This document shows, piece by piece, positions 1 through 11,300 of a stretch of 64,000 nucleotides of DNA. A program made the position numbers and the translations under genes. This DNA comes from Lineus longissimus. Lineage: Eukaryota > Nemertea > Pilidiophora > Heteronemertea > Lineidae. Position 1 is the stretch's first letter. Each line of letters begins with the position of its first letter. The notes under the pieces are model-generated. The model had not been told where the DNA came from. It saw only the letters and a program-made list of their open reading frames with translations, and did not search any database. The stretch spans positions 2,174,501 through 2,238,500 of the forward strand of contig NC_088313.1 in assembly GCF_910592395.1 (NCBI RefSeq), written 5' to 3'.

Positions 1-631
1 TAGCAATATCCCGCCAGACCCGTATTAATTTAAACTTTTTTTCTCCTGATAGGTATCTCAAAAATAATGAGACCAAATCCTCAATGTGAATTCAAAGCAG
101 GTTGGAATCCAGCTATAAAACATTGTAAAGAGAAATGTCATTCAAATGCATAAGATTTCACTCCGTAAGCGAATACGTATATCATACGTATACGCTGGTA
201 TATCTCAACCTCACTATACCCTCATTAATTATTCAATGACACGGGTGGTGTCCCCAAATTAAAAAATTTGCATAAGTGCACGTGAATTCTGTATGCAGTC
301 GCGCAGTCTGATGGCGGCGGCAAAAAGTTAAATTTTCTAATTTTCAAATTGATCGACTACAGATCAGAGCAATTTCATCGCATTCGACACTGAGTCTTTA
401 ATAAAGCATAAAAACCATGTAACAAACCACCGTATTTCTTTTTTTGAAGCGCAACTTCACCAGAGAGCAACGTCAAATTCAGCGACGAAATGAAACAATG
501 TATTTCGTTATCACGCCTATTTGATTTGGGCCATTTTTGTTTCCGACATGTTTTTTATGCCATGCTTATTTCAGAATTCCATAAAGATGATCTTGAACGT
601 GAAAAATGAAGAATTTGATCAAAATTGACAA
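1..631. other. Intergenic sequence, no feature recognised
   Basis: AT-rich sequence with no long reading frame, RNA gene or repeat that I can support. Near its right edge there is a pyrimidine-rich stretch ending in TTTCAG (about 568-574), just before a possible start codon at 632. Confidence 0.4.
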
Positions 632-806
632 ATGGAAATTGAGAACTCGCCCGACCCGAACGCAAAAAGAAGAAGAGCAGACAGTGGCCTAGATACCAAA
701 GCGAGGCTGGCCGGTCTGGCGACACAGATTTTGGGCAGCCTCGTGCCAACGAACTTCGCCAGCTACCTTTCACTGTACAGAATGCGAGTTTGTTCAACCG
801 GACGAG
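632..806 (+). CDS. Candidate first coding exon, unknown protein (weak)
   Basis: An ATG at 632 in a good context (GACAAATGG) opens a frame that runs to a stop at 815-817. The N-terminus is acidic, followed by a basic cluster (KRRR, about residues 13-16) like a nuclear localisation signal, then a moderately hydrophobic stretch. Local GC is higher than in the flanks. A weak donor (GAG|GTTGTG) after 806 would leave phase 1, which joins in frame to a candidate terminal exon at 2932-3077. The implied intron would contain the minisatellite block. I recognise no family, and the overlapping frames are also open, so this may be chance. Confidence 0.18.
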
Positions 807-908
807 GTTGTGGATGAATAACCAGCTGGAAGAGTTGGAAAAGCGTTCGTGCGGCGCACTCAATTCCTGGTGATTGCACACGGACAAGAAAATAGAGCAT
901 CTAAACTA

Positions 909-1975
909 TGGTCCTCCGGGGACAACCAACACTACTGTCACAACTGTTTTTGTCCTGTGACCCGCTGGATCCTAACTTTGGTCCTCCTGGAACAACCAAG
1001 ACAAAGACTAGCATCTTAACTGTGGTCGCCCTGGAGTGGATGTTGTATTCATACAAGAGAAAGACCACTCCTGTTACAGCTATTATAATCCTGCGACCAG
1101 CTGCATCCTAACTTTGGTCCTCCTGGGACAACCAACACAAAGACCAGTATCTTAACTGTGGTCGCCCAGAGGTGTATGTTGTATTCATACAAGAGAAAGA
1201 CCATTCCTGTTACAGCTATTATAATCCTGTGACCAGCTGCATCCTAACTTTGGTCCTCCTGGGACAACCAACACAAAGACCAGTATCTTAACTGTGGTCG
1301 CCCAGAGGTGTATGTTGTATTCATACAAGAGAAAGACCATTCCTGTTACAGCTATTATAATCCTGTGACCAGCTGCATCATAACTTTGGTCCTCCTTGGA
1401 CAACCAACACAAAGACCAGTATCTTAACTGTGGTCGCCCTGGAGTGGATGTTGTATTCATACAAGAGAAAGACCATTCCTGTTACAGCTATTATAATCCT
1501 GTGACCAGCTGCATCATAACTTTGGTCCTCCTTGGACAACCAACACAAAGACCAGTATCTTAACTGTGGTCGCCCTGGAGTGGATGTTGTATTCATACAA
1601 GAGAAAGACCATTCCTGTTACAGCTATTATAATCCTGTGACCAGCTGCATCCTAACTTTGGTCCTCCTGGAACGACCAAGACAAAGACCAGCATATTAAC
1701 TGTGGTCGCCCTGGAGTGGATGTTGTATTCATACAAGAGAAAGACCATTCCTGTTACAGCTATTATAATCCTGTGACCAGCTGCATCCTAACTTTGGTCC
1801 TCCTGGAACGACCAAGACAAAGACCAGCATATTAACTGTGGTCACCCTGGAGTGGATGTTGTATTCATACAAGAGAAAGACCATTCCTGTTACAGCTATT
1901 ATAATCCTGTGACCAGCTGCATCCTAACTTTGGTCCTCCTGGGACAACCAAGACAAAGACCAGCATCTAAACTGT
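909..1975. repeat. 136-bp minisatellite array
   Basis: Direct tandem repeat. The landmark GGTCCTCC recurs at 980, 1116, 1252, 1388, 1524, 1660, 1796 and 1932, exactly 136 bp apart each time. Copies differ by scattered substitutions and by no indels between landmarks. The unit is not a multiple of three, so the long frames through it on both strands are by-products. The first copy (about 909-979) is truncated and diverged. Confidence 0.97.
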
Positions 1976-2205
1976 GGTCGCCCTGGGACAACCAAGACCG
2001 GACCAGTATCTTAACTGTGGTCGCCCTGGGACAACCAAGACCGGACCAGTATCCTAACTGTGGTCGCCCTGGGACAACCAAGACCGGACCAGTATCTTAA
2101 CTGTGGTCGCCCTGGGACAACCAAGACAAAGACCAGCATATTAACTGTGGTCGCCCTGGGACAACCAAGACAAAGACCAGCATATTAACTGTGGTCGCCC
2201 AGAGG
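1976..2205. repeat. 43-bp tandem repeat derived from the 136-bp unit
   Basis: Units starting CCCTGGGACAACCAAGAC recur at 1981, 2024, 2067, 2110 and 2154 (43, 43, 43 and 44 bp). The 43-bp unit matches one sub-segment of the neighbouring 136-bp unit (GACAACCAAG ... AACTGTGGTCG). This suggests local expansion of part of the longer repeat. Confidence 0.93.
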
Positions 2206-2214
2206 TGTATGTTG

Positions 2215-2790
2215 TATTCATACAAGAGAAAGACCACTCCTGTTACAACTATTATAGTCCTGGAAAAATACCATTCCTGTGACCAGTACCTTATATCATG
2301 TGACCGGCCTCTTCATTGAGGTCACCCAGAGGTACATAATTGTATCCATACAGGAGAAAGACCATTGCTGTGACCAGTACCTTATATATCCTGTGACCAG
2401 CATCATGAGTGAGGTCACCCTGGGTACATGATCGTATCCATACAGGAGAAAGACCATTCCTGTGACCAGTACCTTATATCCTGTGACCAGCATCATGAGT
2501 GAGGTCACCCTGGGGTACATGATCGTATCCATACAGGAGAAAGACCATTGCTGTGACCAGTACCTTATATCATGAGTGAGGTCACCATGAGTGAGGTCAC
2601 CCTGGGGTTCATGATCGTATCCATACAGGAGAAAGACCATTGCTGTGACCAGTACCTTATATCATGAGTGAGGTCACCCTGGGTACATGATCGTATCCAT
2701 ACAGGACAAAAACCATTCCTGTGACCAGTACCTTATATCCTGTGATCAGCATCATGAGTGAGATCACCCTGGTGCGGAATATCGTGATGA
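2215..2790. repeat. Third tandem array, unit about 91 bp
   Basis: GTATCCATACAGG recurs at about 2342, 2434, 2525, 2616 and 2693. Periods are 92, 91, 91 and 77 bp. Units carry GTGACCAGTACCTTATAT and AGTGAGGTCACCCTGG. It shares the ACAGGAGAAAGACCATT / CTGTGACCAG core with the 136-bp array, so all three arrays are related. Noncoding. Confidence 0.93.
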
Positions 2791-2931
2791 AATATTTGGG
2801 AGCTCAGGTTCATGGGTGTGTTTGTGTAATGTATCAGTTGATATTTTTGGAATGTTGATATTGTTGGCGATAATTCCCAGAATATAAAATTATTTATCAA
2901 AATATTTTCTGAAACTTTTCTATAATTTCAG

Positions 2932-3077
2932 GTCGAGATGCGCTAGAAGTTGCCAGCAGAATGTTACTCTTGGCTCCTCTTGTGTGCTCTTGGGCCTATA
3001 CCCAAATAAAACATCAAGCATGCTGGCTCTCCCACAAAGAGCCCCGCCCGAATCTGCACCCCGAGATCATTTTCTAA
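2932..3077 (+). CDS. Candidate terminal exon (weak)
   Basis: A good acceptor (TTTTCTATAATTTCAG) ends at 2931. With one base carried from the candidate exon at 632-806, the frame runs 47 codons to TAA at 3075-3077. An AATAAA-type hexamer lies at about 3003-3009, inside this frame, which is odd for a terminal exon. All three frames are open for some distance. No homology is recognised. Treat it as a hypothesis only. Confidence 0.15.
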
Positions 3078-3219
3078 AGTGACATGACAGCTTTGTCTTC
3101 AACTTTTAGCCTCTAACGTATAATCTTGCCTCACCATCGCATAAGGGGGGGGGCAAAGAACTGATAGAATCCATATTAATTAGCAATGAGAATGGAAACA
3201 GAACTCTAATGGCTGGTGA

Positions 3220-3345
3220 TAGCCAGCTGGAGAAAAGTTATGTAACGTTTACTTAGTTAACCAGCTGGAAGAAGTTGCCAGTCCACGGGAGATAACCAGC
3301 TGGAAGAGTCTCAGCTCGGTATAGAAAACCAGCTGGATGAGTCGT
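3220..3345. repeat. Short degenerate repeat of AACCAGCTGGAAGAG
   Basis: The motif (A)ACCAGCTGGAAGAG or a close variant occurs at about 3222, 3258, 3293 and 3326, spaced roughly 33-36 bp. A further copy lies at about 819, on the far side of the minisatellite block. Each copy contains the palindrome CAGCTG (an E-box). Confidence 0.7.
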
Positions 3346-3486
3346 AATGCCTTGAGAACATTTTTCCTGAGGGTAATGAGGAGGATGTGTCACTCAATAC
3401 AACATTTCTTGACAGACGGTATAGTAGAGACCACCAGCCCAGATGGGGTTAATATCGCAATAAAAGTTAAATACTCTCTCCCAAAG

Positions 3487-3714
3487 GATGAAAATTCCTA
3501 CAGAAAAAAATATTCCCACGGTCTGAGCCAAACGGGATGCAAGGGTTAATAAACAACCTTGCACTCAGGTTCAAAAAATTAAAATTGCAGGTGTAATGTA
3601 TTGGGAAATGTTTAACTTTTTCCTAGGAACAAGGTTTCCATTAACCCTCTCATCCCGTTTGGGTCGGACCGTGGGAAAATTTTATTTTTGCAAAATTTCT
3701 GCCTTCTGAAAAGG
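3487..3714. mobile_element. Foldback (inverted-repeat) element, MITE-like
   Basis: Left arm about 3487-3561 and right arm about 3629-3714 are inverted copies. The best-matched parts are TTCCCACGGTC, CAAACGGGATG and AGGGTTAAT on the left, read in reverse on the right. The loop is about 67 bp. Arms diverge by substitutions and small indels. There is no coding capacity and no clear target-site duplication, so the outer ends are uncertain. Confidence 0.7.
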
Positions 3715-3719
3715 ATATA

Positions 3720-5183
3720 CATTTTTTTCTCAAAATTAACGCCCTCTGTGTGGAATCGTTGCCTGTGAATTGTACTTTAAAGGTACGTTCCTTTTTCAGG
3801 GCACTGCTTGGAGACTGGAGAAGGTGTTCAATATGAAATGAAGACGAACGACTCAAGAAAGAAAAGATGACGAAGAATTACTTGTACAAATTTATAGTTC
3901 TCTTTATTTGCCCTGGAAAGGTTCGGTCACTATGTATCTATTGCCCCAGAGTTACAGCAGATTTTAGTACCAGCCACAAATACAACTAGCGGTACGTTAT
4001 ACAATATTATGCTCTAACTGAAGATGCCTACAATCCAGGTCAGCGAGTAGATCATTTTACCATTGATAGGAGGAGCCCTTCTTATCGGGCAGAAGATATT
4101 TTTTGAGATTGTTGCAACTGGAAGGCAAGAAATTGTCGCAATCTTAACGCTTTTTGAAACAGTTTAAAGTAGTTCAGGATTTCTATCAAATGCATCAAAG
4201 AAATTATTTGCTTCCAATAGATTTCTCAATGCGGGTTTTTAAATACTGCATAGTTTTCATTCTAACCAATAGGATTGCAGCATACACAGTACACTTTTTA
4301 CACATCTGCTGCATATGTAGACATATTTTTGCAACAAAAATTCCTACAATTTGTGTGAAATTCTTACATCTACAATATTATGTGTTCAGCTGACCGACTA
4401 AAGACTGAGGATAAGCTTTACAAATTTATTCACACTTTGCAACCCTCCATAAATATGGGTGTCCCAATCGGCCGATTTCAAACAATGCAATTATGCCCTA
4501 TTATTCGATAAAAACAAAAAATCCATTGAAAAGAAACCAGTAACAGCCTCAGTTAGTTCTGGCCAGCCTCTCAGTCTCTAATGGGTTAACTTCTCAGTTT
4601 ATCTGCCATGTTCATTTTTAAAGCTAAATGCGACCTTCGACAAACTCACAAACTCGTGCGAACAATTTGTCTAAGAAGACACAGGTACCTACAACAATTA
4701 ACACAACATTTGACTCCCAAAACAAGCACATTCCGGAAGCCAGGCCACAACATTTTATACAGCAGTTCAGTAAATAAATCCACAACCCGTGTCCCTGGAT
4801 TCGATTGAACCACATTTCTGAAACAAATGATTAATAAATGCTTGGGTGTTGACGTATCAGACACCCTTAAATCGATTGGCCCAACACGCCCAGATTTCAA
4901 CCGAGACAAAATTGGCGGTACTTAACATTATCGACACCAGGTTAATATACTACAGTAGTGACCTACATACCACATATAAAACATTTACATTTATCAACAG
5001 TGCTCAAAAAACTTGTACCAAAACCATTTACATTTTACATGAGGATACACACATATGTTCGCTTTGACGCTCCCGAGAGAGCAGTTTTAACAAAGGAGAA
5101 AGGGGGGCACCTTCGATAAAACCTCCGAATACTGGATAACATGAAGACATCAGGCACTTGGTCACTTGTAAACAGTAAGTCCG
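3720..5183. other. Intergenic, nothing supported
   Basis: AT-rich sequence with scattered short open frames on both strands. None has recognisable similarity or convincing splice context. A GGGTTAA motif near 4582-4590 resembles the end of the foldback at 3487-3714. Confidence 0.4.
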
Positions 5184-5395
5184 GGAATATTTAAAGGTTG
5201 CCCTCACTGGTACTAGTAATCAGACACAGTTAGCCAGTAATCAGAAGTCTTACTTCTGCCCAGCTCTGGAATATTCAATGGTTGCCCTCACTGGTATCAG
5301 TAATCAGACACAGTAAGCCAGTTATCTGAAGTATAACTTTTGCCTAGCTCTGGAATATTCAAAGGTTGTCCTAACTGCTACACGTAATCATTCTA
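5184..5395. repeat. 84-bp tandem repeat, about 2.5 copies
   Basis: GGAATATT(T/C) recurs at 5184, 5268 and 5352, exactly 84 bp apart. Units share GGTTGCCCTCACTGGTA, GTAATCAGACACAGT and TGCCCAGCTCT. The third copy is partial. Confidence 0.92.
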
Positions 5396-8300
5396 GGAAT
5401 CGCAGTCAGTCCTCCGCGACACTTGAAGAAGACTGGTTTACCTGGCGAACGTCTACCCGTTTAAAATGCGAAGTAACTCGGGGATGACCAAGCCATTGAT
5501 GTCTGACCCCGACTCAAGGATTTATCGAAATAGGACAAGAATGTTGGTAATTAACCCCCGAGGTTGTTTTTTCAATTGTCCCACATATAAAATACAAAAT
5601 GCCTTGCAATGGTTTTAAATACAGTTTTCCACAAAACACGTCATAACGCCGTTCAACAACTCACATGTTGACAGACGCATAACAAATAATACAGTACATC
5701 CATTCTGAAGAGGTGCGACAAACTCATTTTAACGGATTTACAGGCAGTTTGGCGAATATCAGTTGAGTGGAACAAAGACTGCATGCCATTCTCACCAACA
5801 TGCTAATCCTTGTCATGACTTCTGTAGCATGTTTTGGGACGAGGTTACGATCCTCTACACAACAGACAAGCAGAGTGAAACTGCACCATTTCATCTGAAA
5901 CTACTTTCGTATTATGCTTTGAAGCAATAATTCCGGGACCACAACGTCTTCAGAATATTTTGCTATCCACGAGTCGCAAGGCAATGTCTATCGCACCTCT
6001 TGAAAAAGAATCCACTCGTCACAGCGGCGTACCATGGCAAATACTACGGCCCGACGTTGCATAAAACCGTGAGTGCATCAGTTTTGTTGCACATACATTT
6101 ACATAATAACATGGGTGTATACTAACATGATGTACCAAGGCTACAATCTTGGTTATATACGTTTTCACTGCATATATATATATTGACTTATACATGATGT
6201 ACCAGAACCACGAATCACAGACACCCATATATATATTTATTTATACTGTCTACCTATATTTATATATTTACATGAACCCACACCCAAAATTTGTTGACAC
6301 AGATTAATTCTGGCCAATACCGTCTTGGGAGGGGAGGGAAAGTCCCCTAGATCGAGGTTGACAACCTGATTTTTATGCATCCACTCACTGAATGGACCTG
6401 AATACAGTACAATGATAATACATTTGGTGCGTGATATGAGCATATCATTTTAGCGATTCGATGATTGTTTTTTTAGTCTTTCCCCCAGAATGCTTTTCCG
6501 CTTGAGTAATAAAACCCTGAATTGAAGGCATCTCGTATCTAGTGCTTTTGAAAATCATGCACTTAGACAACTGTAATACTTGTGAAGTACTTCTGTGGTT
6601 TTGAACTGAATGAAGAGCGCCTCCATGCCGCATTTGAGAAAAATCCCTGTTGAATATATCAGTGCCAATAAATCAATGGCAACAACACTGACAATCTGCA
6701 GAAGCAGTCTGCTTTGGATCACGCTCGTGTAACCGGGGCCATGGACAAATGAATGACCAGCAGAGAATCCCAAGGAGAGCAGACTACAAACCAATCAAAA
6801 CAGATCACTAAAATGGATGCGCATTTTAAACAAGCGTCTTTTTACCCTGACAGAAACGACCAAAATATTGTCAAAACTTATTACCTGAGTAAGTGTCCTC
6901 ATTATCTTTCAATCGCAGCAATTAAAATTGCTTGTTTGCAAATTGCTTAAGAGTTGATAGACTGACAGACTGACTGACAAGTATTTTTTCCATTCCAGAC
7001 AGGGTAAACAGACATTTTTAACATATCGTGTACAATTAAACAGCACATGATAAAACTACACATACACAGACAAATGTCGCTAGAAAATGGTCATTTTGGT
7101 ATTCAGATCAAGCCAATTAGGACCAGTAGGAAGTGTCGTCAGAATGTCTGGTTTCTTCCAGAGAACTGTTGGTACTTGGTTATTTGTCTGACATCACGGA
7201 CCTGTGCAACCACCTGGCAACCAGGTCTGTTCATAGCGTAATGAGATGTTGTCCTGCCCTTACGTCCTTGAAAATCATCTACACTCCCCCCTGAATAAAG
7301 GGGAGGAATATCTAACATGTCTAGGGTATAATGGTCTTTATAACCAAGCTACAAAGCAGTCAATGGAGAGAACAGTGCATGATTATGAAATCTAGGGACT
7401 CGTATGGCGAATGGTTACCTGTGAAATGGGACCTCTTCCAGAAGCACTACCCCAATGTTTATTTGTGTGACCGTGAAAAGTTCAAGTAAAATTACCTCAA
7501 AATCAATATGAAAATCTTTTTAGTCAAATACTATTTTTTTACACATCTTAAACATCTAGTCTTTATATTTGCATGGCTCACTAATTACAATGATTATTGG
7601 TTCATTAACTAATTATCCTTATTAGCGACATTTATGAAGGGGTGAACTTCGAAATTCAAGATATACATATGCAGAGCAACAACCATAAATGTAATTACAG
7701 CTTCATGAATGATCTGATGAAATGAAAATGCCTTCACAACCTTTTTGCATGCTCAAAGCATGTTAGATAATTTGAGATGAAAACACCCTGAATATTATAC
7801 ACCACACAATAATATAAAGAATGAGATAAACTAAAAACAAACTAATTCAATGAAAATCGTTTAGGCTTCAATACTATTTCAACTATCGAAAAAGACACGT
7901 GATTAAATTCTTTGTGAGTTAACATAAAATCCCAAAAGTGGCAATTAATCCGCATAAAGATTCACGCATATCCACTTCCAATTTCTAAAATATTACAACC
8001 ATTTGTGCACTTCTTTCTTATTCGATCTGTAAATAATCACGAGTGGGAAACAATTATGGAACCGCATTGGAATGACATAACTGAGGAGGTGTAAAAACTG
8101 GAATAGCCTGAACAGCGGTTATGTTAACATTCAGAATCGTAAGTTAAGTAACTAGCACCATGACATCTACGCATTGACTTTCGTTTGAAAAAGACTATAA
8201 AACAACATGTTCTTGTTTGACGTATCAAAAGTTCAGGGGACAAGCCATACTCGGACAACTATTTACAGTCAGTTTAGGTATAAAATATGGCACATGCGCT

Positions 8301-11300
8301 GCCCAACACGTTGTCGACACTGCCTTTGTACAGCAGCCGACATTTCGTGTAGCTTGACCCCAAGGAACGTATATTATGTTACAATCGATGGATTTTCAAT
8401 CCTGGATATAAATTTGAGAAAGTTGGCACACACGGAGCAGGGAAACCTCCATATTTTGACAAGAAATTTGATGCAGTAAAAAAGTGAAAACCCACCCGAC
8501 ACGATAGAAGTACAAGAAAACTTTTAGATCTTAAAACTGTGAGAAATTTTGAAGACGAATGCCACCACAACCAGACAGACTTGTAAGCTGTGTGTGGAAG
8601 GGTTTTGGGTGTTGCGAAAATTGTCGTGGATAGGTGTTTAACAAAATTACAGCGGCGATAATCGCAAAGCGCAAAGGGAAGACTAAGAAGGACTGAAAAA
8701 GTGCTGAAGTGATGTAAATACGACCGCACACAACTATTCCAACAGTGTGGTTGATGCCAGTTCCAAAATTGTTCCTCACGCAAATAAATGATCGAAAATA
8801 CAAATGCTTGATTTCAAATATTTCTTTTCAAGGTCACACACAGATCAACTGAACTGAACTATTTTTATAGGAAAGAGCTAAAACTACACTCTCACTGAGA
8901 TGTATTTGTAATAACAAAGGGGTAAGGCTTCTGGAGATCCATCTATCAAAAACTTGGCATTAAAAACACAACCTCTTCTAAAACCTGGAGAAAAACTATG
9001 AAATAGTTGAAAGGAATAATGCCCCAAAATGTTTCTATCAAAATACATGATTGACCCAACTGCATTGCAGAGCAGAAGGGATATTGGAATGGGTTTGGTA
9101 AACAATATGTAGTCTGATGGTGTCACAAGGTGACCTTTAGAAAACTGTACATAACGCTGAAAAATTGTATGGGCTACGTTAACTGTGGTCACATGACCGA
9201 GAAGATGACGACCAAGGTGGTCTGCTCTTCCGAATATGCAGGATTTAACGCTGGAAGGGGAACCACAGTATTAACATACACCACACACAAACTTCACAAA
9301 AATATCTTTTGAATGACGAGTTGGTATCTTATGACAGTCCCCTCAGAAATTTACAGGCCAAACCGAGTTTGTGGAAATACTGTAGATTACAATATATTGA
9401 CTTAAATAGTTGCTATATGCTTAGTTGAATCTCTTCATCCAATGCCTTTCAAATCAATACTTCAGATATTACCCAAGTTTTTAGCAGAATTATGGACAAA
9501 AATATTAGTGGTCTACAGCATCCATTGATGGCTCATCCCATTTTAGCTTCCAAGGGGTGACAGCGTTGATTTACAATAATACACTACAGCTATAAATATG
9601 GGTCAATACGCTTTATACATAGAGTTGCTTATATTTGCATCATGGACTAAACATCGCTACATATCCCTCCATTTCTGTTTACTACATGGTTACTATGACA
9701 ACAATACAATCAACCAACATCCTGATAAAGTCGCATCTTGAAATGTTGCAATAACTTAACACGATTTATAACAACGCTTTCCTGTCCGCCCTTCATGGGT
9801 TAAACCATTTGAAACTCTGAAGCAGGTTTAAACTTAACTATACGTAATACTATTCTTCTTCATTACTGAATATCGAATTTGTGAGTTGAAAATTTCCTAA
9901 TTTCTAATCAAGGAATTCATTGGTTTTTAAGTACCAGCAAACTGATAGGTGTATTTTGCAAGAATAAGTTAGTCCCCACATCGATGTCATAAAAGAGAGT
10001 GGAATAGACTAAAAGCCTTACAGCAATGAGAGTTTTGTCATCGAATACATCTCAGTTCCAGCATCGTCCAAATTGATATTTAAGACAGACGAATTTCGGC
10101 CTGGCAATGACCAATGGCATTCCTTCACAATAGTCAGTTTGCTTAATAATTAGGCCTATGTCATATGACCCAACATCAAAATTCACCGCAATGGGTACTC
10201 TTGTATTTAACAATAACATGTCAGGCCTTTTCAACTCACAAATCGATAAGAAGGTGGCATCATGTTTTAAGTACATACATGTAACTCGTGAATTAAGAAA
10301 TGAACTAAGCCCTAGATCAGGGAGAAGGTATGGTGCATTGACATCGAGAAGCGAAGATCACCTGAATGTTCTAACGTAATATCAGTGTTCAAGGGTGAAA
10401 AACATTGACAATTATTCAAAACAAAAACGTTTGATCCAATAAAAATTCAAACAATGCATTGCAAATGGTCGTGAGGCAGCACATTTTATCTTCGAGACCA
10501 CATTTATAGGCATGGAAGGGCGATTTATCCGTACACCCAGTCTGTGTCATTTTAACAACGCTTATATAAAAGTACAAACCCCAATTCGCATGTTACAAAC
10601 CCGCGATGCCAGGCTGATATTATGTCTTGGGCGAGTTGAAAATAATCAAAAGAGAACAAAATGTGTGACCAATAATTTGACTTCCTTCACCAATACAATC
10701 CACGTTTAGAAGAGTAAAAAACTCTGGGGGAAAAAATAAAGGGAATAAAATGAATATTGTCTTTCAGAAATGTCATCTTTTATCAGAGGTCCGTGATGTT
10801 CGTGTATTATTCTATTCCCATGCGGCTCAGGTTAATAAGAATAAGTCTTGCTGTAAGTGCAGTTACTGTGCAAGTCAATTTAGCTGAAACGTTGCATTTA
10901 TAGTACATGTACTTGTAGATCAGTCTATACCACAGCATTATTGAGATTGGGTCACAACTGGTGGTCATATTAGCTCTGTCATGTTGACAGACCTCATGAG
11001 TACCGCATTCATCGAATCAAAATAGACTTTCAATTCAGTAACCCATAGTATAACAGAAGAAACAGATTATAACATTTGAATAATAACAAAGTCTTTCCAT
11101 GGAAATTTAACCTGAATCCTTAATTTGCAACTCTAGGTGTCCATACGATACTTTAGCGACTTGGGCCGATCTACAAAACTTTTATCTTCGCTCCAAACGA
11201 CCGAACAAGGTATGAAAATATACCGATAACATATCCAACCATCTGCGATGAGAAGGTCTACAGCAGAGGACGGCAGTTGGTGAGATGCAGGATACAGGGC

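Noticed and set aside
1185-2640. Several open frames through the satellite block
   Set aside because: They arise from the 136-bp, 43-bp and 91-bp tandem repeats. The 136-bp unit is not divisible by three, so no stable repeat protein is possible.
8379-8803. Overlapping minus-strand frames of 134 and 90 codons
   Set aside because: Two different frames overlap, the composition is low-complexity hydrophobic/Phe-rich as expected from AT-rich DNA, and there is no domain or splice support.
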